Source: Lachnospiraceae bacterium (GTDB taxonomy: Bacteria > Bacillota > Clostridia > Lachnospirales > Lachnospiraceae). Taken from it: a stretch of 64,000 nt of DNA. The DNA lies in NCBI GenBank assembly GCA_023664345.1, contig JAMPFQ010000006.1, positions 95,015-159,014 on the forward strand, given 5' to 3'. Below are positions 1 to 8,815 of this stretch, piece after piece (positions within the stretch are counted from its first letter, which is position 1; each line of letters begins with the position of its first letter). A program made the translations under genes and the position numbers. The notes under the pieces were generated by a model, which worked only from the letters and a program-made list of their open reading frames with translations, was not told the origin of the DNA and ran no database searches.

Positions 1-670
1 GTACTACAGGCTGCACTGCCGACATGACGGGCTCCGCCATCACAGGCTTCTGTACCAGGGGCTGCACCATTGGCCTGACAGGCTCCTGGGCCATAACGGC
101 TTTCTGGATCGACACAGGCGCTGTTGCAAAAACCTGCGGTGGTACAGGTTTCTGCGCTGCCGCCACAGGCTTCTGCGGCATACTTGCCCTGTCCGCCTTT
201 ACAGGGATCACCGCTTCGGGCGCAAGTCTCTGGAATGTATTCACTACCTCCTCGGCTTCTTTTTTTGTCTCTTTTGCTTCTTTCACGGTCCGGTTGATCT
301 CCGACACCGTATTTTTCAGATTCGCATGCTTATCGTTCAGCATATCATAGAGGAACATGACTTCCTCGTGGTTTTTATGGATCTCTGCCAATACGGTATC
401 CGAATACTCGTTTACTGCCATGATCTTCTCATTGGACAGACGCTCCAGAGAGCGTTCCGTCTTCTCTATGGAATAGTTGACCGCTTCTTCCACCACATCA
501 TCCACATGCCCTCTGACTGCTTCCAGTTCCTCGGATACCAGCGTTTTGATCTCTTCCTTCGCCAATCCTCTGGTTTCCTCACTGCTCTCCTCTTTTTTCA
601 TCGGTATCAGGAAACTCAGTAAAAATACGATTCCTCCCGCTGCCAGCAGAACGATTTCCATTATATCCAT
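1..670 (-). CDS. DUF6115-like membrane-anchored coiled-coil protein (partial)
   Basis: The gene starts at an ATG at 670 and runs off the left edge, so only about 223 residues are visible. There is one hydrophobic segment at residues 4-21, then a charged helical region rich in Glu and Lys (about 30-150). After that comes a Pro/Ala/Val/Gln-rich stretch with repeated KPV and QKPV steps. This layout (short N-terminal anchor, coiled coil, Pro-rich linker) matches small proteins annotated DUF6115 near the end of flagellar operons of Lachnospiraceae; that family link is from memory. It is the last visible gene of the fla/che operon. No catalytic motif is visible and the function is unknown. Confidence 0.6.
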   Translation of the reverse strand, partial: MDIMEIVLLAAGGIVFLLSFLIPMKKEESSEETRGLAKEEIKTLVSEELEAVRGHVDDVVEEAVNYSIEKTERSLERLSNEKIMAVNEYSDTVLAEIHKNHEEVMFLYDMLNDKHANLKNTVSEINRTVKEAKETKKEAEEVVNTFQRLAPEAVIPVKADRASMPQKPVAAAQKPVPPQVFATAPVSIQKAVMAQEPVRPMVQPLVQKPVMAEPVMSAVQPVV

Positions 671-686
671 CTTAATGATCCGTCCT

Positions 687-995
687 CTATATCTTCATAT
701 CAAAGCCTTCTCTGCCTTTGATGACTACCCGCTCCTGCGGCTTCGCTCCCTTGCGGCGTCTCCCGCCGTCGCCATTATACGTTCCGTTGCCCTTTTCCTT
801 GGCATCCGGATTCTTTTGATGCCATTCAGGGTCATCGCTCCTGTGCACTTCACGGATACGCTGCTCCGTATTCTTCTGAACATCCTGACTGATGAACGTC
901 TGCGCGAACATCCCCTTGTTATCTTCATTCTGTTTGATACCGGAGAAATCCTGCGCTCTGGATATCGTAGTCAGATCGATAGAACCGAATGCCAT
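687..995 (-). CDS. Small conserved flagellar-operon protein of unknown function
   Basis: This 102-residue protein has no membrane segment, no signal peptide and no cysteine. Its N-terminal half is moderately polar and begins MAFGSIDLTTISRAQD. The C-terminal half is strongly basic and Gly-rich, with a GGRRRKGAK stretch at about residues 76-84, and looks disordered. It sits 21 nt after the FapA-family gene and 16 nt before the DUF6115-like gene in the same direction, so it is co-transcribed with the motility genes. I do not recognise a domain. A role tied to flagellar assembly is inferred only from position. Confidence 0.6.
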   Translation of the reverse strand: MAFGSIDLTTISRAQDFSGIKQNEDNKGMFAQTFISQDVQKNTEQRIREVHRSDDPEWHQKNPDAKEKGNGTYNGDGGRRRKGAKPQERVVIKGREGFDMKI

Positions 996-1016
996 ACAAA
1001 CACCTTCTTCCCGGGC

Positions 1017-2612
1017 TTACAGGGGCTTCATGCAGATCTCTCCCCGCTCCCTCACAAATTTACAATAATGATAGCTGGTCTGGAGTGTCTTGGAACTGTC
1101 TCCGACTATGATGGTAGTGCTGGGATAGATCTCATCGTTCACAACAATCTCCGAAAGCTTCTGGATCTCCATCATGGCGCGCATCTTCTCCATCCGACCA
1201 TTCATCTGCGCTTTCTCAGCTTTCTTATCTTCCACCAGCTTCATAACACTCTTCATGTATTTCAGCTGGCTTTCATTGAACTGAACGCCTTTTTTCAGCT
1301 TTTCCTTAAATGTTTCCAGAATCACCTCCGCATTGCTGATAGTCTTATCGATATCCGCCATCAGCTTCTGCATGCGGCTATATTGCGTTTTGATCAGAGG
1401 ATTGACACCCACTTCCAAAATGGTGGACGCACCCATGCCGGTGCCGATGGTCTTAGCCGTGATCTTCTGACCTGCCTGCACATAGCCTCCCACGATAATG
1501 CCTTTACGGCCCTCGACCTTGACCTCCGTACCTGCGGATATCCTGCTGTGCAGGATCGCTTCCGACTCCACATATCCGCCGGCGACCACCCTGACATTCT
1601 CCAGGAACTTTGCCATGATATCCCCGCCGGCTTTCAGATAGCCCTTCGACGAACCATTCATTCCCTTGGCAATGATGATATTTCCTCCGGCAATGATCCT
1701 GGCATCCTCCACCAGGCCGTTGACGATAACATTGCCCCCGGCTTTCACCTCGAAGTTCGCCATGACATCCCCATTGATCTGGATACTTCCCTCAAAATCA
1801 AGATTTCCCGTGGTCGAATCCACATTCTTGACTTCAAAGACATCGGATACGAAGACTTTATCATCCACCAATGTCACATGGCCGTCAACCATGGACCGGA
1901 TCGACAGCTTATCTTCCGACAATTCGATATTCCGGCCAAACTTCAGCGTTTCGCGCCGGACTTCCCTGGGCTTGATGGGCTTCCCATGAATATCATAACC
2001 CGCCTCGCCTCTGTCCTCCGGTATGATCGTAGCCAGCAGATCTCCTTTTCTGCACTGATTGATCATACTGAGATTAAAATAATCCACACTGCCGTCGTCC
2101 CTCTGAGATGGCGGCCTGTGCTTATCCGTGTTAAACTTATAATCGATAACGGCATCCGTGCCATTCCTGGGTTCTTTCCCTTTCGCTATCAGCAGATCCG
2201 TGCAATAGATTCCGGGAGACTGGAAATGATCCTGGAGCAGTTCCATCCGGATACCATGTGTGATGTTGCTGAACCGCAGATCTTTCAAAAAATCATTCAA
2301 AGTGAGCCTGCTCCCCGTTTCGGAAGCCGGAACAAAACGCACAAAAACTGACATATCATCATCGCTGACATCCAGATGATATGTCTCCGGATAGGAAGGG
2401 CATTGATCCGAACCCAGATGATAAACGCAGTCTTCCGCGTCCTCATCCAGAAGAAGCATCTCCAGCCGCCTTCTATCATAGCCTGCCCCCAGGCCGTCCA
2501 AATATTCCAACAATTCTCCGATCCTGATCTGTTCCCCGCCATCTTTAGGCTGATACAACCTGACACCATATCCGCCTGGTTCATTGACCAGTTTAAAGTA
2601 TCCATTCTGCAT
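1017..2612 (-). CDS. FapA-family (DUF342) protein
   Basis: This 531-residue protein has an N-terminal part up to about residue 190, then a long Gly/Val/Ile-rich region (about 190-390) with repeated hydrophobic turns such as AGGNVIVNG and AGGYVESEA. Those turns are typical of the right-handed beta-helix of the FapA/DUF342 family. A Lys/Glu-rich coiled coil follows at about 395-470. The family is linked to polymerised surface-near assemblies and is often found in clostridial motility operons. The ATG at 2612 has a GGGAGA ribosome site. It follows sigD by 15 nt. Function here is not established; a cytoplasmic scaffold or membrane-associated role is possible. Confidence 0.75.
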   Translation of the reverse strand: MQNGYFKLVNEPGGYGVRLYQPKDGGEQIRIGELLEYLDGLGAGYDRRRLEMLLLDEDAEDCVYHLGSDQCPSYPETYHLDVSDDDMSVFVRFVPASETGSRLTLNDFLKDLRFSNITHGIRMELLQDHFQSPGIYCTDLLIAKGKEPRNGTDAVIDYKFNTDKHRPPSQRDDGSVDYFNLSMINQCRKGDLLATIIPEDRGEAGYDIHGKPIKPREVRRETLKFGRNIELSEDKLSIRSMVDGHVTLVDDKVFVSDVFEVKNVDSTTGNLDFEGSIQINGDVMANFEVKAGGNVIVNGLVEDARIIAGGNIIIAKGMNGSSKGYLKAGGDIMAKFLENVRVVAGGYVESEAILHSRISAGTEVKVEGRKGIIVGGYVQAGQKITAKTIGTGMGASTILEVGVNPLIKTQYSRMQKLMADIDKTISNAEVILETFKEKLKKGVQFNESQLKYMKSVMKLVEDKKAEKAQMNGRMEKMRAMMEIQKLSEIVVNDEIYPSTTIIVGDSSKTLQTSYHYCKFVRERGEICMKPL

Positions 2613-2627
2613 AGTGAAATCTCCCTA

Positions 2628-3401
2628 TCAGTTATCCGTTAGGATTCCCATATAGCTGCCCATCTTTGTTTTCATTTTTTGCAATGCCCTGGTATGAAGC
2701 TGAGAAACCCTGGATTCAGATACCTCCAAAATACTGCTGATCTCCTTCAAAGTCAGTTCTTCATAGTAATATAAAGTAATGACTTTCTGCTCCTTTTCCG
2801 TAAGAAGCTGCAGTGCCTCTCCCAGCATCCGCGTCAGTTCTTCCCTCTCCACTTTCTCTTCCGGCGCTTCAAACCGGGAAGTCGTCTGTCTGCTGTAATC
2901 CTGAGCGACATCACTGCCCTGCTCCATATATTCGTTCAGGGATACAAGTCCCGTTACTTTCATCTGAGACTGCCAGTCCAGATACTCATCATCGGAGATA
3001 CCCAGCTTTTCCGCAATCTCCTCATCCGAGGCATTATGCCCCGTCTCCTGTTCGATCTCTCTCATAACCGTTTCGATCTTTTTCTGTTTCTGCCGGATCG
3101 TCCTGGGTATCCAGTCCATCTTCCTGATCTGATCCAGGATAGCCCCTCTGATCCTCAGGCTGGCATAAGTCTCAAATTTGACCTCCTTAAAACAGTCAAA
3201 TTTGTCTATGGCATCAATCAAGCCGAAAATACCGTAACTGACCAGATCCTCATACTCCACATTGTATCCCAGATACACGCTGAGCCGTCCGGCAACCACT
3301 TTCACAAGAGGAGCATATTCCAATATGATCTTTTCTCTGGCATCCGCGGATCTTGTCTTTGCATACTCTTCCAGCAGTTTCTTTCTGCCCGCCTCATCCA
3401 T
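2628..3401 (-). CDS. sigD: RNA polymerase sigma factor for flagellar operons (SigD/FliA)
   Basis: The 257 residues match the length of the SigD/FliA family. Region 2 is visible from about residue 35 with the EDLVSYGIFGLIDAIDKFD core. Region 3 contains GHNASDEEIAEKLGI. Region 4 is near the C terminus (LTLKEISSILEVSESRVSQL) with its helix-turn-helix. The factor directs transcription of late motility and chemotaxis genes such as flagellin. Its place near the end of the long operon is the same as in Bacillus subtilis, where distance from the promoter limits SigD level. The anti-sigma factor FlgM is not in this window. Confidence 0.95.
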   Translation of the reverse strand: MDEAGRKKLLEEYAKTRSADAREKIILEYAPLVKVVAGRLSVYLGYNVEYEDLVSYGIFGLIDAIDKFDCFKEVKFETYASLRIRGAILDQIRKMDWIPRTIRQKQKKIETVMREIEQETGHNASDEEIAEKLGISDDEYLDWQSQMKVTGLVSLNEYMEQGSDVAQDYSRQTTSRFEAPEEKVEREELTRMLGEALQLLTEKEQKVITLYYYEELTLKEISSILEVSESRVSQLHTRALQKMKTKMGSYMGILTDN

Positions 3402-3435
3402 AGGAACGCATCTCCTCCTTTCCCATTATTGCCGG

Positions 3436-3735
3436 TCACGGCTCTCTCGTTGTCTCCCCGCTGCCCTCTGCTGCCGTCTGTTCCCCGTTATCCGCCTCAG
3501 AGCCTTCCTCTGCTCCTTCCGCTTCCTTTTTCTCCTGCTCTCTCCTCTCTTCGTTCTGTTTTTCAAAACTGTCAAGCGTCCATTTCAAAACGCTTCCCAG
3601 AAAATAGAAGAGAACTAAAACAAGAAAAAGGGACACCAGCTTTGCAACCGTGGAATAATCCATGATATATGTAATGATACAGGTCACAGCCCCCGCTGTC
3701 AGCATCAGCAAAAGGGGTAAATTCTTTCTGTTCAT
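3436..3735 (-). CDS. Small two-helix membrane protein of unknown function
   Basis: This 99-residue protein has two hydrophobic segments, at about residues 6-24 and 29-49, joined by a short turn. A strongly acidic Glu/Gly/Ala-rich tail (about 57-99) follows and looks disordered and cytoplasmic. It lies between cheD (20 nt upstream) and sigD (34 nt downstream), all on the same strand, so it belongs to the motility operon. No family is recognised. A small membrane protein at this place occurs in related fla/che operons as far as I recall, but its job is unknown. Confidence 0.6.
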   Translation of the reverse strand: MNRKNLPLLLMLTAGAVTCIITYIMDYSTVAKLVSLFLVLVLFYFLGSVLKWTLDSFEKQNEERREQEKKEAEGAEEGSEADNGEQTAAEGSGETTREP

Positions 3736-3755
3736 AAACTGCCCTTCACCATATC

Positions 3756-4244
3756 TTAAATCTTATACTCTGGTCTTCCGACCGCCCGGATGATATAATC
3801 TCCTGTCTCAGGATAAAAGATAACCGTTCTTCCAAAATTCTTTCCGGTATCTTCTGCCAGGATCGGGATCCGAAGCTGGCTCAGCTTCGCCTTGGTAGCC
3901 TCCACGTTACGCTCCCCTACCTGGCCGAAAGAACTTGTGCCATGAAAGTTGAACATATTGGCGCCTCCGGCAATCTTTGCCACCATGCGGCTTCTCTGTG
4001 CACCCAGCTTTTCCATCTGTCTTACCAACTCCGCAATACCTGTATCCGCAAATTTCGCGATATTCAGCTGACTCCCCTTGATCGAGCGGCTGTCCGGCAA
4101 CATAACATGCGCAAGTCCCCCTATCTTATTCGCAGGATCACGGATTGCAATGCCAACACAGGATCCCAGTCCGAGTGTCGTGATCCCATTGGGACTGATA
4201 CAGGTCTTGAGGTCTGCCATTCCCACTTTGATTATTTCGCTCAT
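3756..4244 (-). CDS. cheD: Chemoreceptor glutamine deamidase CheD
   Basis: The 162-residue protein carries the CheD signature LGLGSCVGIAIRD followed by GGLAHVMLP. Cys29 and His46 are the expected catalytic pair, and Thr23 fits the third conserved site. CheD deamidates glutamines on chemoreceptors and binds CheC, whose phosphatase activity it stimulates. The gene follows cheC by 43 nt, which fits the known CheC-CheD partnership of the Bacillus-type adaptation system. Confidence 0.95.
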   Translation of the reverse strand: MSEIIKVGMADLKTCISPNGITTLGLGSCVGIAIRDPANKIGGLAHVMLPDSRSIKGSQLNIAKFADTGIAELVRQMEKLGAQRSRMVAKIAGGANMFNFHGTSSFGQVGERNVEATKAKLSQLRIPILAEDTGKNFGRTVIFYPETGDYIIRAVGRPEYKI

Positions 4245-4287
4245 CTGTGTCTCTTCCCTCTACACCTTATTTCTTTTCGCTGACATA

Positions 4288-4911
4288 TCATATCAGAGGT
4301 ATCCCCAATGCCCCTAATATCTTAGCATATGATTCCAGATCGGGAATCAGGATAAAATATCCGTCCAGTTCGATCTCATCATAGAACTGTGACTGGATCA
4401 ACAGGATATTATCTCCAAAGATTCCAAACTGGATCGCAGGCACACTCAGGATCGCGCCCGCCATATCCACCGTCAATGCCGGCGGTGTAGGATATATCTT
4501 CAGATTAGTCAGCGTGGAAAGGGAATTCAAATATGCGCCCGTAATGATGTTTCCGATCTCTTTCATCGCGGAAAGGCCCATCTCCTCAAACTCGGAACCG
4601 GGCGGGAGCATACCCATAGTGATCTTCTGGATCAGATGCCGGGCGCTCTCCTCCTCCACCATGAACATCATGCTCCCGGTGATATCTCCGTCAACGCCCA
4701 GAAACACGCCTACCATGATCTGTTCTTCGCCGCCCATCATATCGCCGACCTCCGAAAATTCCAGAAGCCTGACCTGAGGTACTTTCATATCCACCTTGCA
4801 CTGCAGCATCTGGGAAAGGGCCGTCATGGCGTTGCCCGCACCGATGTTCCCCAGTTCCTTGAGAACGTCATAATAGTTCTCAGTAACCTGCTCTAAGCTC
4901 ATTTCACTCAT
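4288..4911 (-). CDS. cheC: CheY-P phosphatase CheC
   Basis: This is a 207-residue CXY-fold protein. It has both phosphatase half-sites: KELGNIGAGNA near residue 16 and KEIGNIITGAY in the second half, each supplying the E-x-x-N pair. CheC dephosphorylates CheY-P and works with CheD in adaptation. The ORF is open further upstream, but the ATG at 4911 is preceded by a good AAAGGAGA ribosome site and gives the usual family length, so that start was chosen. It lies between cheW and cheD. Confidence 0.94.
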   Translation of the reverse strand: MSEMSLEQVTENYYDVLKELGNIGAGNAMTALSQMLQCKVDMKVPQVRLLEFSEVGDMMGGEEQIMVGVFLGVDGDITGSMMFMVEEESARHLIQKITMGMLPPGSEFEEMGLSAMKEIGNIITGAYLNSLSTLTNLKIYPTPPALTVDMAGAILSVPAIQFGIFGDNILLIQSQFYDEIELDGYFILIPDLESYAKILGALGIPLI

Positions 4912-4933
4912 GAATGTATCTCCTTTATATTTA

Positions 4934-5425
4934 CTAGTTCTCCTCCAGACTGATCGCCGCCAGGTCAAAGAGAGAGATCAGTTCGCCGTTATGCTTTCCC
5001 ACTGCATTGATAAGATTCCCTTTTTCCGCCGTAAGATCGCTGGAAATCTTTTCAATATCCGACTCGTACAGTGTGACTACTTCCTTGACTTCATCCACGA
5101 TAAAGCCCACGTTCCCCTCTTCCTCCAGCTTTACGATCAGGATACGCGTTGCCTTGGTGATCTCATCAGCCTCCAGACCCATCTTCAGACGGATGCTGAG
5201 CACAGGAATCACCTCGCCGCGCATGTTGATAACGCCTTTTAAATACGCCGGCAGCTTCGGTACGCGGGTGATACGCTGCATCTTCACGATATTGTCGATG
5301 TTGCGGATGTCGATACCGTACTGTTCTTCCCCCAGACGCACCACGATGTACTGGATGGGCTCGCCTTCCGTCCTGCCTTTTTCTTCGTCTATGATGCTCT
5401 GATTATTGTTTACACTTAATTCCAT
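4934..5425 (-). CDS. cheW: Chemotaxis coupling protein CheW
   Basis: This 163-residue CheW-domain protein has the typical core: YGIDIRNIDNIVKMQRITRVP, then LKGVINMRGEVIPVLSIR and later GFIVDEVKEVV. It couples chemoreceptors to the kinase CheA in the signalling array. The start at 5425 was preferred over upstream in-frame codons because an AAAGGGG site sits just in front of it and the N terminus then has family length. It follows cheA and precedes cheC. The N-terminal 15 residues are polar and probably flexible. Confidence 0.95.
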   Translation of the reverse strand: MELSVNNNQSIIDEEKGRTEGEPIQYIVVRLGEEQYGIDIRNIDNIVKMQRITRVPKLPAYLKGVINMRGEVIPVLSIRLKMGLEADEITKATRILIVKLEEEGNVGFIVDEVKEVVTLYESDIEKISSDLTAEKGNLINAVGKHNGELISLFDLAAISLEEN

Positions 5426-5488
5426 CTGTCTATTCCCCTTTCGATTCCGGGCCTGCACCTGTCCGGACAGTGCCGCTGTCAGCTGTTC

Positions 5489-7603
5489 TTATATCAAGGT
5501 GTTCGCATCAAGGATCAGCGCGATCTCGCCGTCGCCAAGGATCGTTGCACCGCTGATGAACTTGCACTGCTTGATATATTTGCCCAGTGACTTGATAACG
5601 ATCTCCTGCTGTCCGATCAGTTCATCAATGACCAGACCCGCAAGCTTATCACCCTTCTTGACGATGACCACGATCAGGTTATCCTCGTTGATGGGCTTCC
5701 TCTCCACATCCAGCACCTCGTTCAGACGAATCAGAGGAATGACTGTACCGCGCAGATGGATCACTTCCTTATTCTGGACCAGCTTCACTTCACTGGCGGG
5801 AACATCCTCCAGAGTCTGGATGGATCCAAGGGAAATCGCATATTTTTCTTCGCCGACCACTACCATCAGCGCCTGGATGATGGCCAGGGTCAGAGGCAGC
5901 CGGATGGTCCATACACTTCCCACTCCCAGCTGGGACTTGACTTCCACCTCGCCGCTCAAGGATTCGATCATGGACTTGACCACATCAAGTCCAACGCCGC
6001 GCCCGGATACATCAGTGACTTTCTTCGCCGTGGAGAAGCTGGGCAGGAACAGCAGATCGATGATCTCCTTATCGGACATATTGGCAGCCTGATCCACCGT
6101 GATAGTCCCACGCTCGATCGCTTTCTGCTTTACGGCCTCTACATCGATACCGTTACCATCATCCCTCACCTCGATCACAACGGTATTCCCTTCCTGATAC
6201 GCGTCCAGGAAAATGGAACCTACCGCAGGCTTGCCTCTCTGGGCACGGATCTCCGCCGACTCCAGGCCGTGGTCTGCGGAATTGCGCAGCAGATGCATCA
6301 GGGGATCTCCGATCTGATCCACCACGGTACGATCCAGTTCCGTCTCCTCACCGGTCATGTACAGTTCCATCTTCTTATCCAGCTTCTTGGACAGATCGCG
6401 GATCATGCGGGGGAACTTGGTCACAACGCTCTCTATGGGCACCATCCTTACTTTCATAACGGATTCATGCAGGTTCGTGGTAACACTCTCCAGATACTCG
6501 ATCTGCTCGTTAAACGCACTGTTCACATCCGTCTGTTCCTGGCTGGATACGGACACCAGGGAATTCTTGGCGATGATCAGCTCGCTGACCAGATTCATCA
6601 GGGAATCCAGCTTTTCGATATCCACACGCACGGTACGGTTCACCACCGGTTTCGCGGGAGCCTGTTTCTTGGGCTCCGCCTTGGCAGCCGCAGGCGCTGT
6701 GGGCGCAGCCGCGGGCGCGGGCGCTGTGGGTGCGGCTGCTTCCTGTACGGCGGTCTCTTCTTTCTGCTCCGCCTCCACAGACGCTTCCTCTTCCTCTGTA
6801 ACGGCATGGACGCTCTTATTATTGGCAAGATCGACCTCCGCTCCCACCACTTTCTCTATTTCCGAAACGGCTTCTGCAGCCCGGATAACATCATCAAGTT
6901 CCGCGTCCGAGAGAATGATCAGCGTGAAATCCTTATCAAATTTCTCGTCTTCCACATCCTGGGCGCTGGGATCGGATACAATGATCTCACCCAGTTCTTC
7001 CACCGCCTTGAATACCAGGAACGCTCTCGCTGCTTTCAGGATGCAGCTTTCCAGCACCATGACGTTCAGGCCGTAGACTTTCTTGCCCTGCTTCTGAGCC
7101 TCTCTGATAACATTGACCTGGGAATCATCCAGCGTCACATTGTCCCATTTGTTCCCATCTGCCTGCTGATCCGTTGGAGCCGCCTCTTTTACGGCCTCAC
7201 TTTTTTTCGCGGGCGCTGCGCCGCCGTTCAGGATGCTGTTCAGCATCTTGATGATGGGCTCGTTATCATTAGTCCCCTCATCCGCAGATCCCTGAATATT
7301 ATCCTTGTACTCCTCCAATGCGTCCAGACACTGGAACAACACATCGATGATCTCCGAATTCACCTTGATAACGCCGTTGCGCACCTCGGAAAAAACATTT
7401 TCCATGTCATGGGTCAGATTCTGCATCCGCTTGAATCCCATGGTTCCGGCCATTCCTTTCAGGGAATGCGCGGCTCTGAAGATCTCATTGATCGTATCCA
7501 TGTTCTCAGGATCGGATTCCAATTCCATGATCCGCGTGTTCAGATTTGTGATGTGTTCATTGGTCTCGTCAAGAAAGATCTCCAGATATTGACTTACGTC
7601 CAT
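5489..7603 (-). CDS. cheA: Chemotaxis histidine kinase CheA
   Basis: This is a 704-residue five-domain kinase. The Hpt domain covers residues 1-105 with phospho-accepting His46 in RAAHSLKGMAGTMGF. A P2 CheY-binding domain lies at about 160-265. An Ala/Pro/Glu-rich linker follows at about 275-325, then the P3 dimerisation helices, and the HATPase core with HLLRNSADHGLE and RDDGNGIDVEAV. The C-terminal P5 CheW-like domain begins near GSVWTIRLPLTLAI. The start at 7603 has GGAGGG in front and gives a normal N terminus. CheA phosphorylates CheY and CheB encoded nearby. Confidence 0.96.
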   Translation of the reverse strand: MDVSQYLEIFLDETNEHITNLNTRIMELESDPENMDTINEIFRAAHSLKGMAGTMGFKRMQNLTHDMENVFSEVRNGVIKVNSEIIDVLFQCLDALEEYKDNIQGSADEGTNDNEPIIKMLNSILNGGAAPAKKSEAVKEAAPTDQQADGNKWDNVTLDDSQVNVIREAQKQGKKVYGLNVMVLESCILKAARAFLVFKAVEELGEIIVSDPSAQDVEDEKFDKDFTLIILSDAELDDVIRAAEAVSEIEKVVGAEVDLANNKSVHAVTEEEEASVEAEQKEETAVQEAAAPTAPAPAAAPTAPAAAKAEPKKQAPAKPVVNRTVRVDIEKLDSLMNLVSELIIAKNSLVSVSSQEQTDVNSAFNEQIEYLESVTTNLHESVMKVRMVPIESVVTKFPRMIRDLSKKLDKKMELYMTGEETELDRTVVDQIGDPLMHLLRNSADHGLESAEIRAQRGKPAVGSIFLDAYQEGNTVVIEVRDDGNGIDVEAVKQKAIERGTITVDQAANMSDKEIIDLLFLPSFSTAKKVTDVSGRGVGLDVVKSMIESLSGEVEVKSQLGVGSVWTIRLPLTLAIIQALMVVVGEEKYAISLGSIQTLEDVPASEVKLVQNKEVIHLRGTVIPLIRLNEVLDVERKPINEDNLIVVIVKKGDKLAGLVIDELIGQQEIVIKSLGKYIKQCKFISGATILGDGEIALILDANTLI

Positions 7604-7668
7604 AGTACCCTCCATTCTGCCGTGTGGCAAAGTGCTTACTGATCAGGCAAACGATCCTGGGCCGCTGC

Positions 7669-8754
7669 CTAATTTCTCACACCTACGTTCAAAATTATTT
7701 CCTGTGCGATCTCATCCAGTGGTACCACCTGATTCGACAAGCCGGCATTTTCGGCGCTCCTCGGCATGCCGTACACAGTACAGGTAGCCTGGTTCTGAGT
7801 GATCACATGGATATTCTTATGAGGTTTCAGGTTCTTGATCCCGGCAGTACCGTCGGCGCCCATTCCTGTCAGGACGACGCAGACGATCTTGTCAAACCTG
7901 CTGTTCACCAGAGATTCATACATATAATTGGCACAGGGCTTCACGCCTTCTCTGTTGGGTTCGTCTGTGTAGTGTATCACATATTTGCCTGCCGGAGAAG
8001 TCACCACGTTCATGTGCATGCCGCCCATGGCGACATACACGGTGCCTGACTGCAGTTCGTCCCCTTCCGCCGCCTCCTTGACCGTCACGCTGCTGATATC
8101 GTTCAACCGCTCCGCCAGGGACGCGGTAAAGCCCTTTGGCATATGCTGCACCAGCAGCACCGGCGCATCCAGTTCTTTCGGAAGTCTGGGAATGACAGCC
8201 TGCAACGCTTTCGGCCCGCCTGTGGAACTGGCGATCGCCACCACTTTCGTGCCGGAGATCTTGGACGAAAACTTCCTGGCAATATCCGCCATCTTAGCCA
8301 CTTTCGCCTGACTTTCCGCTACTTTCTCCCGGGATTCAAATACGGGAAGCCGACTGTTCGCCACCACGTCCAAAACCTTTAACAGTCTGTCCTTAAAGGC
8401 ATCCGCGCGGCAGTCCACCGCACTGTCAGGTTTATGTATGAAATCAAGAGCTCCCAGTTCCAGCGCGTCCATGGTAGTCTTGGCGCCCTCCCTGGTATCC
8501 GTGCTGGCCATCATGACCCTGGCCGGAATCTTCCGTTTCTGCAGTTCTCCCAGAAGTTCCAGGCCGTTCATCCTGGGCATGTTCACATCCAGGACGACTG
8601 CGTCATACTGATTTTTGCTCAGCAGGTCAAGAGCATCCAGACCGTTGGTCGCGCGTGCGACCACCTGAAATCTCTCATCACTGTCTATTATATCACACAG
8701 GACTCTTCTCATGAGTGCAGAATCATCAACTACCAGAATTTTTTTTGCCATCAT
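7669..8754 (-). CDS. cheB: Chemoreceptor methylesterase CheB
   Basis: The 361 residues hold an N-terminal receiver domain (Asp10, Asp11 and phospho-site Asp56 in VLDVNMP) and a C-terminal methylesterase domain. The esterase carries the catalytic serine in IASSTGGPKALQ, a histidine in LVQHMPKGF, and an aspartate in GMGADGTAGI. CheB removes methyl groups from receptors when phosphorylated by CheA. Two ATG codons lie side by side at 8754 and 8751 behind GGAGG; either may be used. The gene sits between the PilZ gene and cheA. CheR is not in this window. Confidence 0.96.
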   Translation of the reverse strand: MMAKKILVVDDSALMRRVLCDIIDSDERFQVVARATNGLDALDLLSKNQYDAVVLDVNMPRMNGLELLGELQKRKIPARVMMASTDTREGAKTTMDALELGALDFIHKPDSAVDCRADAFKDRLLKVLDVVANSRLPVFESREKVAESQAKVAKMADIARKFSSKISGTKVVAIASSTGGPKALQAVIPRLPKELDAPVLLVQHMPKGFTASLAERLNDISSVTVKEAAEGDELQSGTVYVAMGGMHMNVVTSPAGKYVIHYTDEPNREGVKPCANYMYESLVNSRFDKIVCVVLTGMGADGTAGIKNLKPHKNIHVITQNQATCTVYGMPRSAENAGLSNQVVPLDEIAQEIILNVGVRN

Positions 8755-8815
8755 TACACCTCCTTGCGTGCTTTAGCACGCATACCAATCAATATTTGAA
8801 AATTCATTTTCAAAC
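8755..8815. repeat. Paired hairpins between the PilZ gene and cheB
   Basis: Two inverted repeats lie back to back: GCGTGC-ttta-GCACGC at 8765-8780, and TTTGAAAAT-tc-ATTTTCAAA at 8795-8814, which overlaps the PilZ stop region. A GC-rich stem followed by an AT-rich GAAAATT palindrome also occurs between the MazG-like gene and tpiA at 59341-59428. This suggests a recurring kind of gene-junction element. Confidence 0.5.

Noticed and set aside
477..2351. Long plus-strand open frame opposite the FapA-family gene
   Set aside because: It lies antisense to two clear minus-strand genes, has a Leu/His/Ile/Arg-rich composition typical of a reverse-frame shadow, and has no domain or ribosome site.
5756..7642. 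628-codon plus-strand open frame opposite cheA
   Set aside because: It is the reverse-complement shadow of cheA. Its His- and Arg-rich, low-complexity translation resembles no protein family.
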